From Aquisphaera giovannonii (GTDB lineage: Bacteria; Planctomycetota; Planctomycetia; Isosphaerales; Isosphaeraceae), in contig NZ_CP042997.1 in assembly GCF_008087625.1 (NCBI RefSeq), positions 9,300,001 to 9,364,000 on the forward strand: a DNA stretch of 64,000 nucleotides, in the 5' to 3' direction. The notes below the pieces were generated by a model, which saw only the letters and a program-made list of their open reading frames with translations, had not been told where the DNA came from and did not search any database. Positions 26,101-34,625 of the stretch are shown in pieces. The translations under genes and the position numbers were made by a program. Position 1 is the stretch's first letter; every line of letters begins with the position of its first letter.

Positions 26101-26353
26101 TCCGGTCCCGGGCCGTCAGGTCGGGCCCGAGCGGCGGCGTGCCGGCCCGGGCGTCATGGCACTTCGCGCACGTGAGCGACGGTCGGAAGAAGACGATCGC
26201 CCCGCGCCGGGCGTCCCCCGCGCGGCGGGCCTCGGCCGCCAGGGCTTTCGGGCCCTCGGCGCGGAGCGACTCCTCCAGCGTCCCGGCCGCGGGGCGAGCG
26301 GGGGCCTGGACGCAGAGGAGGAGCCCGGCGACGGTTCCCAGGAAGGTCATCAT
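23144..26353 (-). CDS. Large c-type cytochrome/beta-propeller protein (DUF6797, PVC-type)
   Basis: The protein has 1069 residues. A signal peptide (1-20) is followed by a first cytochrome c motif C62-A-K-C65-H66 in a haem-domain context, then a second CINCH motif near residue 245 with the downstream MTPQAWMVP methionine region. A large middle region resembles the DUF6797 part found in planctomycete cytochrome proteins. The C-terminal half is a sorbosone-dehydrogenase-like propeller (for example GFRAPNGVCLNPDGTFWLSDQEG). Such proteins are thought to oxidise sugars or polyols in the periplasm and pass electrons to their haem domains; substrate is unknown. ATG at 26353 (or 26350) opens the signal peptide. 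Confidence 0.87.
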   Translation of the reverse strand: MMTFLGTVAGLLLCVQAPARPAAGTLEESLRAEGPKALAAEARRAGDARRGAIVFFRPSLTCAKCHDARAGTPPLGPDLTARDRNAPGADPALVESILDPSKVIKPGYETVTIATEDGRVFAGLPGVDTPDAFAIRDPGQDGKAVAIPRADVEQRKVGGASIMPAGLANNLESRAQFLDLVRYLMEIAEGGPDRARALRPDADALARAASPLPEADRDIDHAGLIRDLDADSFKRGEAIYNRVCINCHGTKDRPGSLPTSLRFASGTFKNGSDFLSLYRTLSLGFGQMTPQAWMVPRQKYDVLHYIREAYLKPYNRSQYAEPDAAYLAGLPKGTSRGPEPVEVQPWSSMDYGPSLMATYEVSNGDGSNTVPKGIAVRVDPGPGGVSRGHAWILYDEDTMRFAAAWTGEGFIDWNGINFNGVHAVHPRLVGSIEVANPATPGWAVAGDGGPDGLYAFDDPRPKARDGRRYGPLPPWLVHYRGLHRHGARTILEYSVGRARVLEMPGLERPLSSGAAVFSRTIDMGPPATSTLLRVAPEGTAVELVLPEEDPSRPRPQLETRGGQVVLHVPPAEPRRFKLLLSRGDPAELHHRARLSAPPESLEPLTRGGPSQWPERLAARGEVGRDDGPFAADVLHTPESNPWLCQLRLSGFDFLPGGHAAAVCSWDGDVWLVDGVDRPESGLTWRRIASGLFQPLGLKVRDGAIYVCCRDEIVRLRDLDGDGEADFYENFNNDHQVTTHFHEFAMDLQADDAGNFYYAKAACHGLPATVPQHGTILKVSADGRTTEILATGFRAPNGVCLNPDGTFWLSDQEGFWTPKNRINLVKKGGFYGNMWGYTDVTDPSDSAMEQPLCWITNAFDRSPAQLLWADSKDPKWSPLSRSLLCLSYGYGKAYVVLRETVDGMAQGGECALPLPRFPTGIMRGRFHPDDGGLYTCGLFAWAGDQTQPGGFYRIRATGKPMGLPVALHAKEGRVEVTFTDRLDPVASAESSRVTAKAWSLRRTVHYGSEHHDERPLAIESSRLSADGRTLTLSIPDLRPTMGMEITYRLQSTDGHPISGTIHNTIHRLGR

Positions 26354-26483
26354 GGCAGGTCGGCATCCGGAGGGCCTGTCGGGCGGAAGGGGGGCGCACC
26401 GCGGCACGCCCCGGATCGATCCATGCGACACGACCGCGGGCCAAAGCACAAGGTCCCACCCCGTCGGCGCGACGTCGCGGGCC

Positions 26484-28124
26484 TCACGGGCCGCCCTCCG
26501 CCGGCGGCGGTTGGGCCTCCATCGGCTCCTGCCCCTGGCTCTCCTTCTCCCTGGCCTTCTGCCGCTGCTTCGCCCGGCGGCGCTCGTACTTGTCGTAGTC
26601 CGGGGCGCGGCCCATGGGGGTGTCCAGGGCGATGGACAGCATCTCGGCGAACTTCCGCTTCTCCCGGTCCGCCAACGTCTCCCCTTGGGTTCGGTCGTCG
26701 GGCACGCGCGCCGCCTTCGCCTCCAGGAACCACCGCTCGAACGCCTCCCACGTCCCGGGCGCCGGCGGGTCCCCCTCCGGCTCCTGCACCTCCTCGCCGT
26801 CGTCCTCCGGGACCGGCGGCTCCGGGTCGTCCTCGGCGATCACGATCGGGGCGGGCTCCCAGCGGTCGGCCTCGGCGGTCGGCACGGGCTCGGGCTCGGG
26901 CTCCCCGTGGGAGCCGCCTCCGTGCGGCGGCCGGGTGGGCCCCGGCTCATCGCATCCGCCTTCATCGGGGGTGGTGAGGGCGGGCCTCGGCTGGTCGGAT
27001 CCGCCGCCATCGGGAAGGGCGTCCGCGGGCGACGGCTCGCCCGGTCGCCGCACGGAGGCGGCTCCCACGGCCTCGTCCGCGGGCGAGGGCTCGTCCGGCT
27101 CCGCGAGGGGGACGGTCGATGCGGCGGCGCCGCGGTCCTTGCGGAGCTTCCGGAGCTGCTCCAGCACCTGCATCAGCTCCCGCGTCCTCGCCGCGGCGGC
27201 ACGCCGGTGGCCGGCCAGCTCCAGCTCGGCCTCGAACGCGGCGGCGTCCGGGTCGATGCCCTCGGGCCCGCCGTCGCCCTCGCACAGCAGGGCGGCCAGG
27301 CGGGCCATCTGGGACTCGGCGTCGCGCAGGAGCACCGCCACCGCCTCCTCCGGCGTCGCCGGCAACGGCGCGAAGGTCCGCCACTGCCGCTGCTGCTCGA
27401 AGAGCCGCCAGTCCTCCGCGTGCAGCTCCGCCAGGAAGCGGCCGTAGATCAGCCGGCCGCAGCCCGGCCAGGCGACCTCCGCCGCGGCCATCGCGGCGTT
27501 GAGGTCCAGGTCCCAGGCCAGGTCGGTGACGTGCCGGCCGTGCAGGCGGATGTAGCGGTAGAAGTCGCCGATGGCCGGCTCCAGCCCGGCGACGAAGTAG
27601 GCGCGGATCGATCGACACTGCTCCAGCAGCCAGCGGCGGCCCTCGGCGGTCTCCTCCAGGCCGGCGAGGGCCGCGGCCGGGTCGTCGCGCCAGTCGGCGT
27701 CGCGGTACTCGTGCGGCGAGAGCGGGTGGAACAGCTCGGCGGCCAGGCGGGTGACGCGTCGGCTGCGCTCCTCGGCGGCGCCTTCGCGGCCGGCCGGCGG
27801 GGCGGAGGCGCGGCGGGCGGCGTCGGCGAGGTAGGCGGCCTCGGCGCGGTCGGAGCGCTCGATGGCCCAGGTGAGCCGCGCGGCTCGCTCCAGCAGCGAG
27901 CGCTCGAGGGAGTCGCCCGGCCGGCCCTCGCGGACGAAGCGGTCGATGAGGCGGGCGAGCGCCTTGGGGTCCTCCCGCGGCAGGACGGGCATGCCGAGGA
28001 TCGCCGATCGGCCGCCGTGCACCAGGCCGTTGAGGCGGGACTCGGCCTTGCCCTCGGGGGTGCGCGGCCCGGTGGACTTCCGGGCGTTGCGGCGGTTGGC
28101 GGCGAGCCTGGCGTCGGAGATCAT
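26484..28124 (-). CDS. Hypothetical protein with STGPRTPEGK N-terminal motif
   Basis: This 546-residue protein opens with ANRRNARKSTGPRTPEGK (residues 9-26), a hallmark of a widespread but uncharacterised bacterial family that is frequent in Planctomycetes and often present in many copies per genome. A helical region runs to about residue 340, followed by an acidic, Pro/Glu-rich low-complexity segment (about 345-470) with DGGG-type repeats. The C-terminus is Lys/Arg/Gln-rich and likely coiled coil. No catalytic motif is visible. The multi-copy habit of the family has led to guesses about mobile or self-spreading behaviour, but nothing in this copy proves that. Confidence 0.75.
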   Translation of the reverse strand: MISDARLAANRRNARKSTGPRTPEGKAESRLNGLVHGGRSAILGMPVLPREDPKALARLIDRFVREGRPGDSLERSLLERAARLTWAIERSDRAEAAYLADAARRASAPPAGREGAAEERSRRVTRLAAELFHPLSPHEYRDADWRDDPAAALAGLEETAEGRRWLLEQCRSIRAYFVAGLEPAIGDFYRYIRLHGRHVTDLAWDLDLNAAMAAAEVAWPGCGRLIYGRFLAELHAEDWRLFEQQRQWRTFAPLPATPEEAVAVLLRDAESQMARLAALLCEGDGGPEGIDPDAAAFEAELELAGHRRAAAARTRELMQVLEQLRKLRKDRGAAASTVPLAEPDEPSPADEAVGAASVRRPGEPSPADALPDGGGSDQPRPALTTPDEGGCDEPGPTRPPHGGGSHGEPEPEPVPTAEADRWEPAPIVIAEDDPEPPVPEDDGEEVQEPEGDPPAPGTWEAFERWFLEAKAARVPDDRTQGETLADREKRKFAEMLSIALDTPMGRAPDYDKYERRRAKQRQKAREKESQGQEPMEAQPPPAEGGP

Positions 28125-28609
28125 GGGGCGGGCCTCCGGGTGTCGGGCGGCTGGCGGGGCCGCCCCCGGCGCGGGATTACGCCGGGGCGGACCTCGCAGC
28201 TTTTACCCAAGACGATCCGCGGCCTTGGCGGCGGAATTTCACGGGACCGGAAGAAAGCCGGCAGCCCGTCGGGCGGCCGGGAGAGGGCGCGTGGCCACGA
28301 TCGTCCGATCGCGGTTCGGACGGGGCGCAGCCCTCCGGCCTCGCACGTCCGTGCGATCCGGGCCTGGGCGGCGTGGCTTGCGGGCCGGCATCGCCGCATG
28401 CCGGTCGGGCTCACGCCCGAGGCTGGGGGCTCCGCCCGTCCGAACCACCCGCTCACGCGGGTGGTCACATGTTCCTGGAAGGCTGGATGAGGGTGCGGCG
28501 GTGCGCCGCGAGGAACCGGGACCGAATCCGCGAATCTTGCAGCAATCCGCCGATCGGCAGGAAACTACCCGGAGAGGAATCAGGAACGGATTGGCCCGGA
28601 GGCTCGCGG
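28125..28609. other. Intergenic gap between divergent genes, with a hairpin
   Basis: This 485-bp stretch holds no gene that I can support. It must contain the promoters of the divergent STGPRTPEGK-family and sigma-factor genes. A 9-bp stem hairpin (ACCACCCGC/GCGGGTGGT, loop of four) lies at 28444-28465, preceded by GGGGGCTCCGCCCG, and looks like a dispersed extragenic palindrome rather than a specific operator. Confidence 0.5.
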
Positions 28610-30523
28610 ATGACAGCCCCCACGATCGCCGACGTCCACGCCCAACTGGAGGCCCTCTTCGACCGCGGGGCCCTCGGGGCCCTCACCGACGCCCAGCTGC
28701 TGGGGCGGTTCCTCGGTGGGGCCAGCGAGGACGCCGAGGCGGCGTTCGCGGCGCTCGTCCGGCGGCACGCGGCGATGGTGTACCGGGTCTGCCTCGCGAC
28801 CCTCGGGCACCGCCAGGACGCCGAGGACGCCGCCCAGGCCGTCTTCCTGGTCCTGGCCCGCCGCGCCCGGTCGGTGCGCCGGTCCGAGTCGGCGGCGAGC
28901 TGGCTCCACGGCGTCGCCCGCCGCACCGCCCTCCGGGCCCGCCGCGACGCCCTCCGTCGCGAGACGCACGAGCGGCGGAGGGCCGAGACGATGGCAAGCA
29001 TCACGAGCCCGACCACGCCGCCGGCCGATGTTTGGGACGACCTCCACCGCGAGATCGACCGCCTGCCCGAGGCGTATCGCGCCGCCATCGTCCTGCGACA
29101 CCTGGAGGGCCTCCCTCACGACGAATGCGCCCGCCGCCTGGGCTGCCCCCTGCGGACCTTCCAGAGCCGCCTGCTGCGGGCCCGAGACCGGCTACGCGAC
29201 CGCCTGGCGAGCCGCGGCATCGGCCTCGCCGCGATCCTGCCGGAGGTCCCCCATTGGACGGCCATCGTGGGCGAGTTCCCCGCCGCCTGGATCGAGGCGA
29301 CCGCGCGGTCGGCGCGGGCCTTCGCCGCCGGCCAGGCCGGCGCGGGGGCCTCGCCGGACGCGATTGCCCTGGCGCGATCGATCGCGGGGCCCATGTCGAC
29401 CATCGCCCCGATCGCGATGACGGCCGTGATCGCCGCCTCGGTCTGCGCCGTCGCGATCGCCCCGGCCCGGTCTCGCGGAGGGCCGCCCGCCCGGCGGGCA
29501 GAAGTCGAACCTCAAGTTCGGCCCGCGGCCTCGGCCCGCGCGGCGGAAGAACAGGCGAAGCAGCCGATCGAGGTCCACGTCGTCGAGAAGGCCGGCGGGA
29601 CGCCGATCGAGGGCGCGGAGGTCGTCGTCATGCTTCCTCACGGCGGCGACCTGGGTTACCACGTACGCGCCATGAGGGCCGCGTCCCGGTACGTGACCGA
29701 CGCGAAGGGTTCCTGCCGCGTGGAGATCCCAAGCGAATCGCCGGGGGATTTCGAGATCAGGGTGCGAAAACCGGGATTCGTCGATCGAACCTACTCGCAC
29801 GGCGTGCCCCTGCAGGGCCCGATCCCCCCTACACCACTCCCGCCCAGCCATACCTTCGAGCTCGAGCGGGGTACGACAATCGGCGGGGTCGTGAAGCGGC
29901 GAGACGGCGAGCCGATCGCGGGGGCACGGGTCTTCGTCAGGGCGACTTCCCCCATTCGCGGAACCGCCAGGGACAGTGAGTATTCTTCCATCGTCGGCGA
30001 GAACGGCAGGGCCGTGACCGACGGCCAGGGCCGCTGGCGGTTCGACGGGATGCCCTCGACATGGACGAGATTATCCGTCGTATTCTGGCATCCCGACTAC
30101 GTGTTGCCGGGATTGCTACCGTTCCCCGATCCGCCCTCCGAGGAGGGCCTCAGGGCCCTCCGGGCGGAGACGATCCTCGATGAGGGGCTCGCGGTGGGGG
30201 GCAGGGTCATCGACGAGAACGGTCGGCCCGTCGCCGGCGCGACCGTGACGGTGGCGGGCGCGGTCGGATGGCGGTCCATCGTGCCCGGGATTCCGTCGGC
30301 GACGACCGACGCCGAGGGCCGCTACCGGTTTGCCCACATCCCGGCGGGGCTGCGGTACATTCGGGCCACCGCCCCGGGCCGCCCGCCGGGCTGGGCCGAC
30401 GACGTGATCGTCGGGCCGGGTACGAAGCCCGTTGAGATCCGCCTGGGTCCGAGCGCCTCCCCCGGTCGAGTCCCGGTCGATTCAGATGGTCGCCAGGGTC
30501 TTCACCCCCGAGCGTCCCGGTAG
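28610..30523 (+). CDS. ECF sigma factor fused to TM segment and carboxypeptidase-regulatory-like repeats (3' part out of frame)
   Basis: In 637 residues, sigma-70 region 2 (about 45-110, with HRQDAEDAAQAVFLVLARRA) and region 4 (about 150-200, with LPEAYRAAIVLRHLEGLPHDECARRLG) are followed by one membrane segment (about 264-285). At least two Ig-like carboxypeptidase-regulatory repeats follow, for example GTTIGGVVKRRDGEPIAGARV and GGRVIDENGRPVAGATV. Planctomycetes have ECF factors with such extensions, where the extracytoplasmic part may replace a separate anti-sigma factor. The reading frame ends at 30523 just where a third repeat would start (VDSDGR); the missing part continues in the +1 frame. 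ATG 28610 is preferred to the longer start at 28373. Confidence 0.85.
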   Translation: MTAPTIADVHAQLEALFDRGALGALTDAQLLGRFLGGASEDAEAAFAALVRRHAAMVYRVCLATLGHRQDAEDAAQAVFLVLARRARSVRRSESAASWLHGVARRTALRARRDALRRETHERRRAETMASITSPTTPPADVWDDLHREIDRLPEAYRAAIVLRHLEGLPHDECARRLGCPLRTFQSRLLRARDRLRDRLASRGIGLAAILPEVPHWTAIVGEFPAAWIEATARSARAFAAGQAGAGASPDAIALARSIAGPMSTIAPIAMTAVIAASVCAVAIAPARSRGGPPARRAEVEPQVRPAASARAAEEQAKQPIEVHVVEKAGGTPIEGAEVVVMLPHGGDLGYHVRAMRAASRYVTDAKGSCRVEIPSESPGDFEIRVRKPGFVDRTYSHGVPLQGPIPPTPLPPSHTFELERGTTIGGVVKRRDGEPIAGARVFVRATSPIRGTARDSEYSSIVGENGRAVTDGQGRWRFDGMPSTWTRLSVVFWHPDYVLPGLLPFPDPPSEEGLRALRAETILDEGLAVGGRVIDENGRPVAGATVTVAGAVGWRSIVPGIPSATTDAEGRYRFAHIPAGLRYIRATAPGRPPGWADDVIVGPGTKPVEIRLGPSASPGRVPVDSDGRQGLHPRASR

Positions 30524-31034
30524 CCGCGACACCAGGGGTGCCTGGCGGACGGTCGACGTCGCGGCCGGCGAGACGGCGAGGGCGGACCTCGGCGGCAAGG
30601 GCCGGGCCGTGGTCGGGCGGTTCGTGCTGCCGGCCGGGGTCAGGCCGGGGGCCGTGTTCCCCTACGTCGGCCAGTCGCTCCAGCGCGTCGGGGCGGGGAT
30701 CCCCTATCCGCCGGGGCTCGACGAGGGGCGACGGGAGGAATGGCTGCGATCCTGGCTGGAGACCGAGGAGGGCCGGGCCTACGACGACTCGCAGATTGCG
30801 GTGGACACGAATATCCTCCCCGACGGGACGTTCCGCGTCGAGGACGTCCTGCCCGGCCGCTACCGGCTGCGGGCCGTCGCCCACGAGCCGGGCAAGGGCG
30901 GCGCCGGGAGCGTCGGGCGGCCCGCGGCCGAGGCCGACGTGCAGGTCATCGTCCCGGGGGCGTCCGGCGGGGACCAGGACCGTCCCTTCGATGCGGGCGC
31001 GATCGAGATGAAGCCATTCCGCGCCGGGCGGTAG
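30486..31034 (+). pseudogene. Out-of-frame C-terminal segment of the ECF sigma fusion
   Basis: From about 30486 the +1 frame reads ARVFTPERPG, then GAWRTVDVAAGETARADL, GGKGRAVVGRFVLPAG and a final Ig-like strand FRVEDVLPGRYRLRAVAHEPG. This completes the repeat begun as VDSDGR in the preceding frame, so the two pieces appear to be one original gene of about 800 codons. The break lies near 30488-30500, consistent with a small deletion of non-multiple-of-three size. Alternatives are a sequencing or assembly error. It has no ribosome-binding site of its own, so independent expression is unlikely. Confidence 0.7.
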
Positions 31035-31083
31035 GCCGGACCGGGTCCTGGACAGCCTCGAGCCGCGAGACAAGACGCGTCCG

Positions 31084-31363
31084 TCTCTCGTAGGGTGCGT
31101 CTCGACGCACCGGACCGGCTCGGCACCGCGAGAGGCCCCGGCCGTCTCGCACGGCGGGGCACGGCCCTCCTTATCGCTGCATCAACCGCATGATGCGCCG
31201 GACTGCGAGAGTCGGCCTGCTCGCTCATCGACGCTCGCTCCATGCGACGCGGCGGTCCGGTGCGTCGAGATGCACCCTACAAGAGGAGAGTCGGACCGCT
31301 CGCTCATCGACGCTCGCTCCGCGTGACGCGGCGGTCCGGTGCGTCGAGACGCACCCTGCAAGA
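31084..31363. repeat. Two 79-bp tandem repeat units and an inverted partial copy
   Basis: Unit 1 starts at 31207 and unit 2 at 31286, each about 78-79 bases, with a few substitutions. Both contain the hairpin GGTGCGTCGAGACGCACC-type core and the motif CGACGCTCGCTCC. A third, shorter copy of the hairpin core lies in opposite orientation at 31084-31117. The surrounding gap 31035-31480 has no supported gene. The core resembles dispersed REP-like elements; the gap is between convergent gene ends. Confidence 0.7.
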
Positions 31364-31480
31364 GGCTGCCGGGATCGGAGGCGTAGGGAGTCCGGATGGA
31401 GCCTTGCGCGTCTGTCGGTCGCTTTCCCAGACCTCGCGGATGGGGAGGGCCGGGCCCGCACGGCGATCCCAACACGCGGG

Positions 31481-32764
31481 CTACCAGAACTTCCACCAGG
31501 GCTTCTTGCTCGCGGCCGGGCGGCTGCGATCGATGAGGACGCGGAGGGCGGCGAGGGCGGCCTCCATCGTCTCGTCGGACGCGCCCGGGTCGGGGACGAC
31601 GAGGGGGTAGAGGGTCAGGGATTCGAAGTCGGGCTTGCCCTTCGCGGCCTCGATGGAGTTCACGATCGCGTGCGACTCCGCGTTGTAGAGGCAGAGCGAC
31701 TGGAACTCGTCCTGCGGCATCGTCTCGCGGAGCTTCGCCGCGAGGGCCCGGGCGCGGGAGTAGGCGGGGAGGCCCATGAGCGGGACGTCGGCCTGGACGC
31801 GGCCGTCCTGGCGGGCCCGGAAGATCGTCGCGGGGTACTTCACGCCGAGCGGCTCGAACAGGGCCCGGCCGAAGGCGATCGTCGAGAACGCCTCCACCTC
31901 GCGCACAAGCGCAGGGTCGTGCCCCCGGGCGACCATGTCCGCCATGAGCTCCTCGGCGGAGTCGAACTTCGCGTAGCTCTCCGCGAACCGGCGGATGGCC
32001 TTCTCCAATTTCGCCCGGCGGGCGAGCGTCTTGGAGTTGCGGGGGAACTCGAAGACGGCGAACCGCGTCATGTAGCCGAAGCCGGGCCCGCGCGGCCTGT
32101 CGGGCCAGTCGGGGTCGCGGTGGGAGACGTCGTGGCCGTCGATCTCCAGCTCCCGGCGCCAGCCTTCGGCCCCCTGGTGGACCACCGTCGCCTTCGCGAG
32201 GTGGACCCGCCGCGGGGCCGCGGACTCGGCGGCGTAGCGGAACCAGGGCAATGCTTCGCTGGCGGGCGAGCCCGGGCCGCCCGGCGGCTCCTCGATCCCG
32301 CGCGTGATCGACGGACCGACGTAGGCACGCAGGCCCGGCGGCAGGCCGAAGCCGCCCGGCGCGTAGCCCTTCGCGATGTCGCCCCCCTCGACGTTCGCCT
32401 GGCAGGTCATGCAGACCGGCCTGTCGTCGAGGAACGACCGGATGGGCCCGGCGACGGCCGTCAGCCAGACGACGGCCGCCTGCTTCAGCGCGGACTCGCG
32501 GTCGTCGCCCATCCCGAAGAGGCAGGCGTCCAGCTCCTCGTCGTCGTGCTCGTGGAGCGTGGCCACGACGTGCGCGTGGACCGCGCCGAGGCCCCCGCCC
32601 GGCCCGCCCTCGGACACCGTGGCGCGGAGCGTCACGCGGCCGTCGAAGAGATGGAGCGACGCCCCATCGCCGTCGCCGTCGCGGCGGGTCCAGCCGCCGA
32701 GGTCGCCGCCGTGCTCGACGACGCACGCCTCGATCAGGTCCAGGAGAGCCTCGGAGTCGGACAT
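31481..32764 (-). CDS. DUF6348-like hypothetical protein
   Basis: This 427-residue soluble protein has a first half that resembles DUF6348: VHAHVVATLHEHDDEELDACLFGMGDDRESALKQAAVVWL. In the second half, LEKAIRRFAESYAKFD and DEFQSLCLYNAESHAIVNSIE are the most structured stretches. No signal peptide or catalytic motif stands out, though a CMTCQANV pair of cysteines near residue 120 could bind metal. ATG 32764 has a GGGGGAT site upstream and is preferred to an extension to 32839. DUF6348 proteins have no established function; the family assignment is tentative. Confidence 0.72.
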   Translation of the reverse strand: MSDSEALLDLIEACVVEHGGDLGGWTRRDGDGDGASLHLFDGRVTLRATVSEGGPGGGLGAVHAHVVATLHEHDDEELDACLFGMGDDRESALKQAAVVWLTAVAGPIRSFLDDRPVCMTCQANVEGGDIAKGYAPGGFGLPPGLRAYVGPSITRGIEEPPGGPGSPASEALPWFRYAAESAAPRRVHLAKATVVHQGAEGWRRELEIDGHDVSHRDPDWPDRPRGPGFGYMTRFAVFEFPRNSKTLARRAKLEKAIRRFAESYAKFDSAEELMADMVARGHDPALVREVEAFSTIAFGRALFEPLGVKYPATIFRARQDGRVQADVPLMGLPAYSRARALAAKLRETMPQDEFQSLCLYNAESHAIVNSIEAAKGKPDFESLTLYPLVVPDPGASDETMEAALAALRVLIDRSRPAASKKPWWKFW

Positions 32765-33017
32765 GGACGGATCCCCCAAGGGGGCCGGGCGGAGCGGCCG
32801 CCCCTCAACCATCATAACACGCCCCGAGGCGCGGGCCACGGCGTGCGGAGCCTCCTCGCCGCGGCGGGCGACCCGGGCCGGGATTCACTCATGAATCGCG
32901 TCCCATAAATGAATATTCCCCCATCGAGTCGCCCGGGCCCGCGACTTGCGGGCCTCGAGGACGGCGGGCGAGGCACGCCGCCCGGGCCGCCACCTTTCCT
33001 GGAGACGGAGGATCCAC

Positions 33018-34457
33018 ATGGCCGTGATCGCGACGCGAACCACCCGTGAGGGCCTCCGCAAATTGCCGACGACCGCGCGGCCGATCCTCGACGCGGCGGA
33101 CGTCCTCGTCCCCGAGGGGTACGCCGTCGAGCCGGTGCTGGCCGGGCTCTCGTTCCCCTGCGGGATGGGGTTCGCGGACGACGGCTCGCTCTTCCTGCTG
33201 GAAGGCGGCTCGACCTGGCCGACGCGGCCGTACATGCCCGCCCGCATCCTCCGCCTGGACACCGCGTCGGGGGGCGTGAGCGAGGTCGGCGTGGAGGTCC
33301 TCGGCGGCCCCCGCGGGGTCAGCTACCGCGACGGGGCGATCTACGTGACCGTGAAGGGGGGCTATCACGCCCACGTGGACAAGTACGACCTGAAGACGAA
33401 CGCGCGGACGACGATCGTGGACGGGCTGCCCAGCGGCGGCTGGCACGAGCCGAGCGACCCGATGTTCGGGCCCGACGGGCTGCTCTACTTCGGCAACGGC
33501 TCGGTGAGCCAGAACGGGGTGAGCCTGCCCCAGGGCTTCACGGTGGACCTGGCCAAGCATCCCGAGGCCTGCGACGTGCCCGGCCAGGACGTCACGCTGA
33601 CGGGCAACAACGTCTGGAGCCGCAACCCGACCACGCCCTTCCCGTTCCTGACCGAGACCGGGCCGTTCAAGCCCTTCGGCCAGAGGGCGCAGAAGGGCGA
33701 GGTGATCCGCGGCCGGCTCAAGTGCAGCAGCGGGCTCTGGCGTTGCCACCCGGACGGCAGCGGCCTGGAGCTGCTGGCCTGGGGCCTGCGGAACCCCTAC
33801 GGCCTGGCCTTCAGCGAGGCCGGCGAGTTGTACGCCACCGACAACGACTACGAGGAGAAGGGCGAGCGGGCGATCGCCGAGGACCCGGACCGGATCTGGC
33901 ACATCCGGAACGCGAAATCGGCGCACGGCTCGGTGCGGACGCCCGACTGGTACGGGTTCCCCGACCTCTGCGGCGACGGCGTCCCCGCCTGGGATGAGAC
34001 CAGGCGGCCGAGGAAGGGGAAGCCGGCGGAGCCGCTGATCGCCGACCGGCCCGCGTGGGCCGGCCCGGCCGCCTTCCTGGAGAAGCCGCACACCTGCGAG
34101 TGCCACATGGACTTCTGCCGGTCCGACGCCTTCGGCCACCGCGGGCACGTCTTCCTCTCCCAGTTCGGGACCTACGCGCCGCTCAACACGCCGGACCCGG
34201 CCGCCCTGGACCGGGGCTTCTGCGTCAAACGGATCGACCTGGCGACCGGCGAGAACGAGCCGTTCGTGCGCAATCGACAGCCCGGCCCGGCGTCCCACCA
34301 CCCGGGCAGCGGCGGGATCGAGCGCCCGGTCGACTGCAAGTTCCACCCGGACGGGCGGAGCCTCTACGTGCTGGACTTCGGCGTCACCGTCGTCGCCCCG
34401 ACCCACGTCGTCGCCTACGCCCGCACCGGGGCGCTGTGGCGGGTCACGAAGCTCTGA
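33018..34457 (+). CDS. Sorbosone/glucose dehydrogenase-like beta-propeller protein
   Basis: In these 479 residues several propeller motifs are present: YAVEPVLAGLSFPCGMGF, FGPDGLLYFGNGS, GLRNPYGLAFSEAGELYATDND and the PDWYGFPDLCGDG stretch typical of sorbosone-dehydrogenase-like proteins. A Cys cluster, HTCECHMDFCRSD (about residues 358-370), is unusual and could bind metal. There is no signal peptide, which is odd for PQQ-type enzymes; this copy may be cytosolic or use another export route. ATG 33018 is preceded by GGAGACGGAGG. The next gene begins 168 bases downstream, beyond a C/G-rich hairpin. Confidence 0.82.
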   Translation: MAVIATRTTREGLRKLPTTARPILDAADVLVPEGYAVEPVLAGLSFPCGMGFADDGSLFLLEGGSTWPTRPYMPARILRLDTASGGVSEVGVEVLGGPRGVSYRDGAIYVTVKGGYHAHVDKYDLKTNARTTIVDGLPSGGWHEPSDPMFGPDGLLYFGNGSVSQNGVSLPQGFTVDLAKHPEACDVPGQDVTLTGNNVWSRNPTTPFPFLTETGPFKPFGQRAQKGEVIRGRLKCSSGLWRCHPDGSGLELLAWGLRNPYGLAFSEAGELYATDNDYEEKGERAIAEDPDRIWHIRNAKSAHGSVRTPDWYGFPDLCGDGVPAWDETRRPRKGKPAEPLIADRPAWAGPAAFLEKPHTCECHMDFCRSDAFGHRGHVFLSQFGTYAPLNTPDPAALDRGFCVKRIDLATGENEPFVRNRQPGPASHHPGSGGIERPVDCKFHPDGRSLYVLDFGVTVVAPTHVVAYARTGALWRVTKL

Positions 34458-34558
34458 GGGGTGTCCCGGGAATCCGGAGACTTCGCTTGCAGACGCTCCG
34501 GCTGCCCCGCGGCAAGCTCGTCTTTACCCAAAACCCCGACGGAGGCCTCCTTTCTCGT

Positions 34559-34583
34559 CCCCTCCCCCCTGGTGGGGGAGGGG
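34559..34583 (+). terminator. C/G-rich hairpin downstream of the propeller gene
   Basis: A 10-bp stem (CCCCTCCCCC/GGGGGAGGGG) with a short loop lies about 100 bases after the stop at 34457 and about 40 bases before the next start. It matches the hairpin core of the element at 2768-2941. It lacks a U-tract, so termination is only a possibility. Confidence 0.4.
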
Positions 34584-34625
34584 AACGGAGTTTCGCAGCC
34601 TACGCTGAATGAAAGGACAACCCCC

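Noticed and set aside
31190-32908. A plus-strand frame over the DUF6348-like gene
   Set aside because: It is antisense and has no family motif; the minus-strand frame has a ribosome-binding site and structured text.
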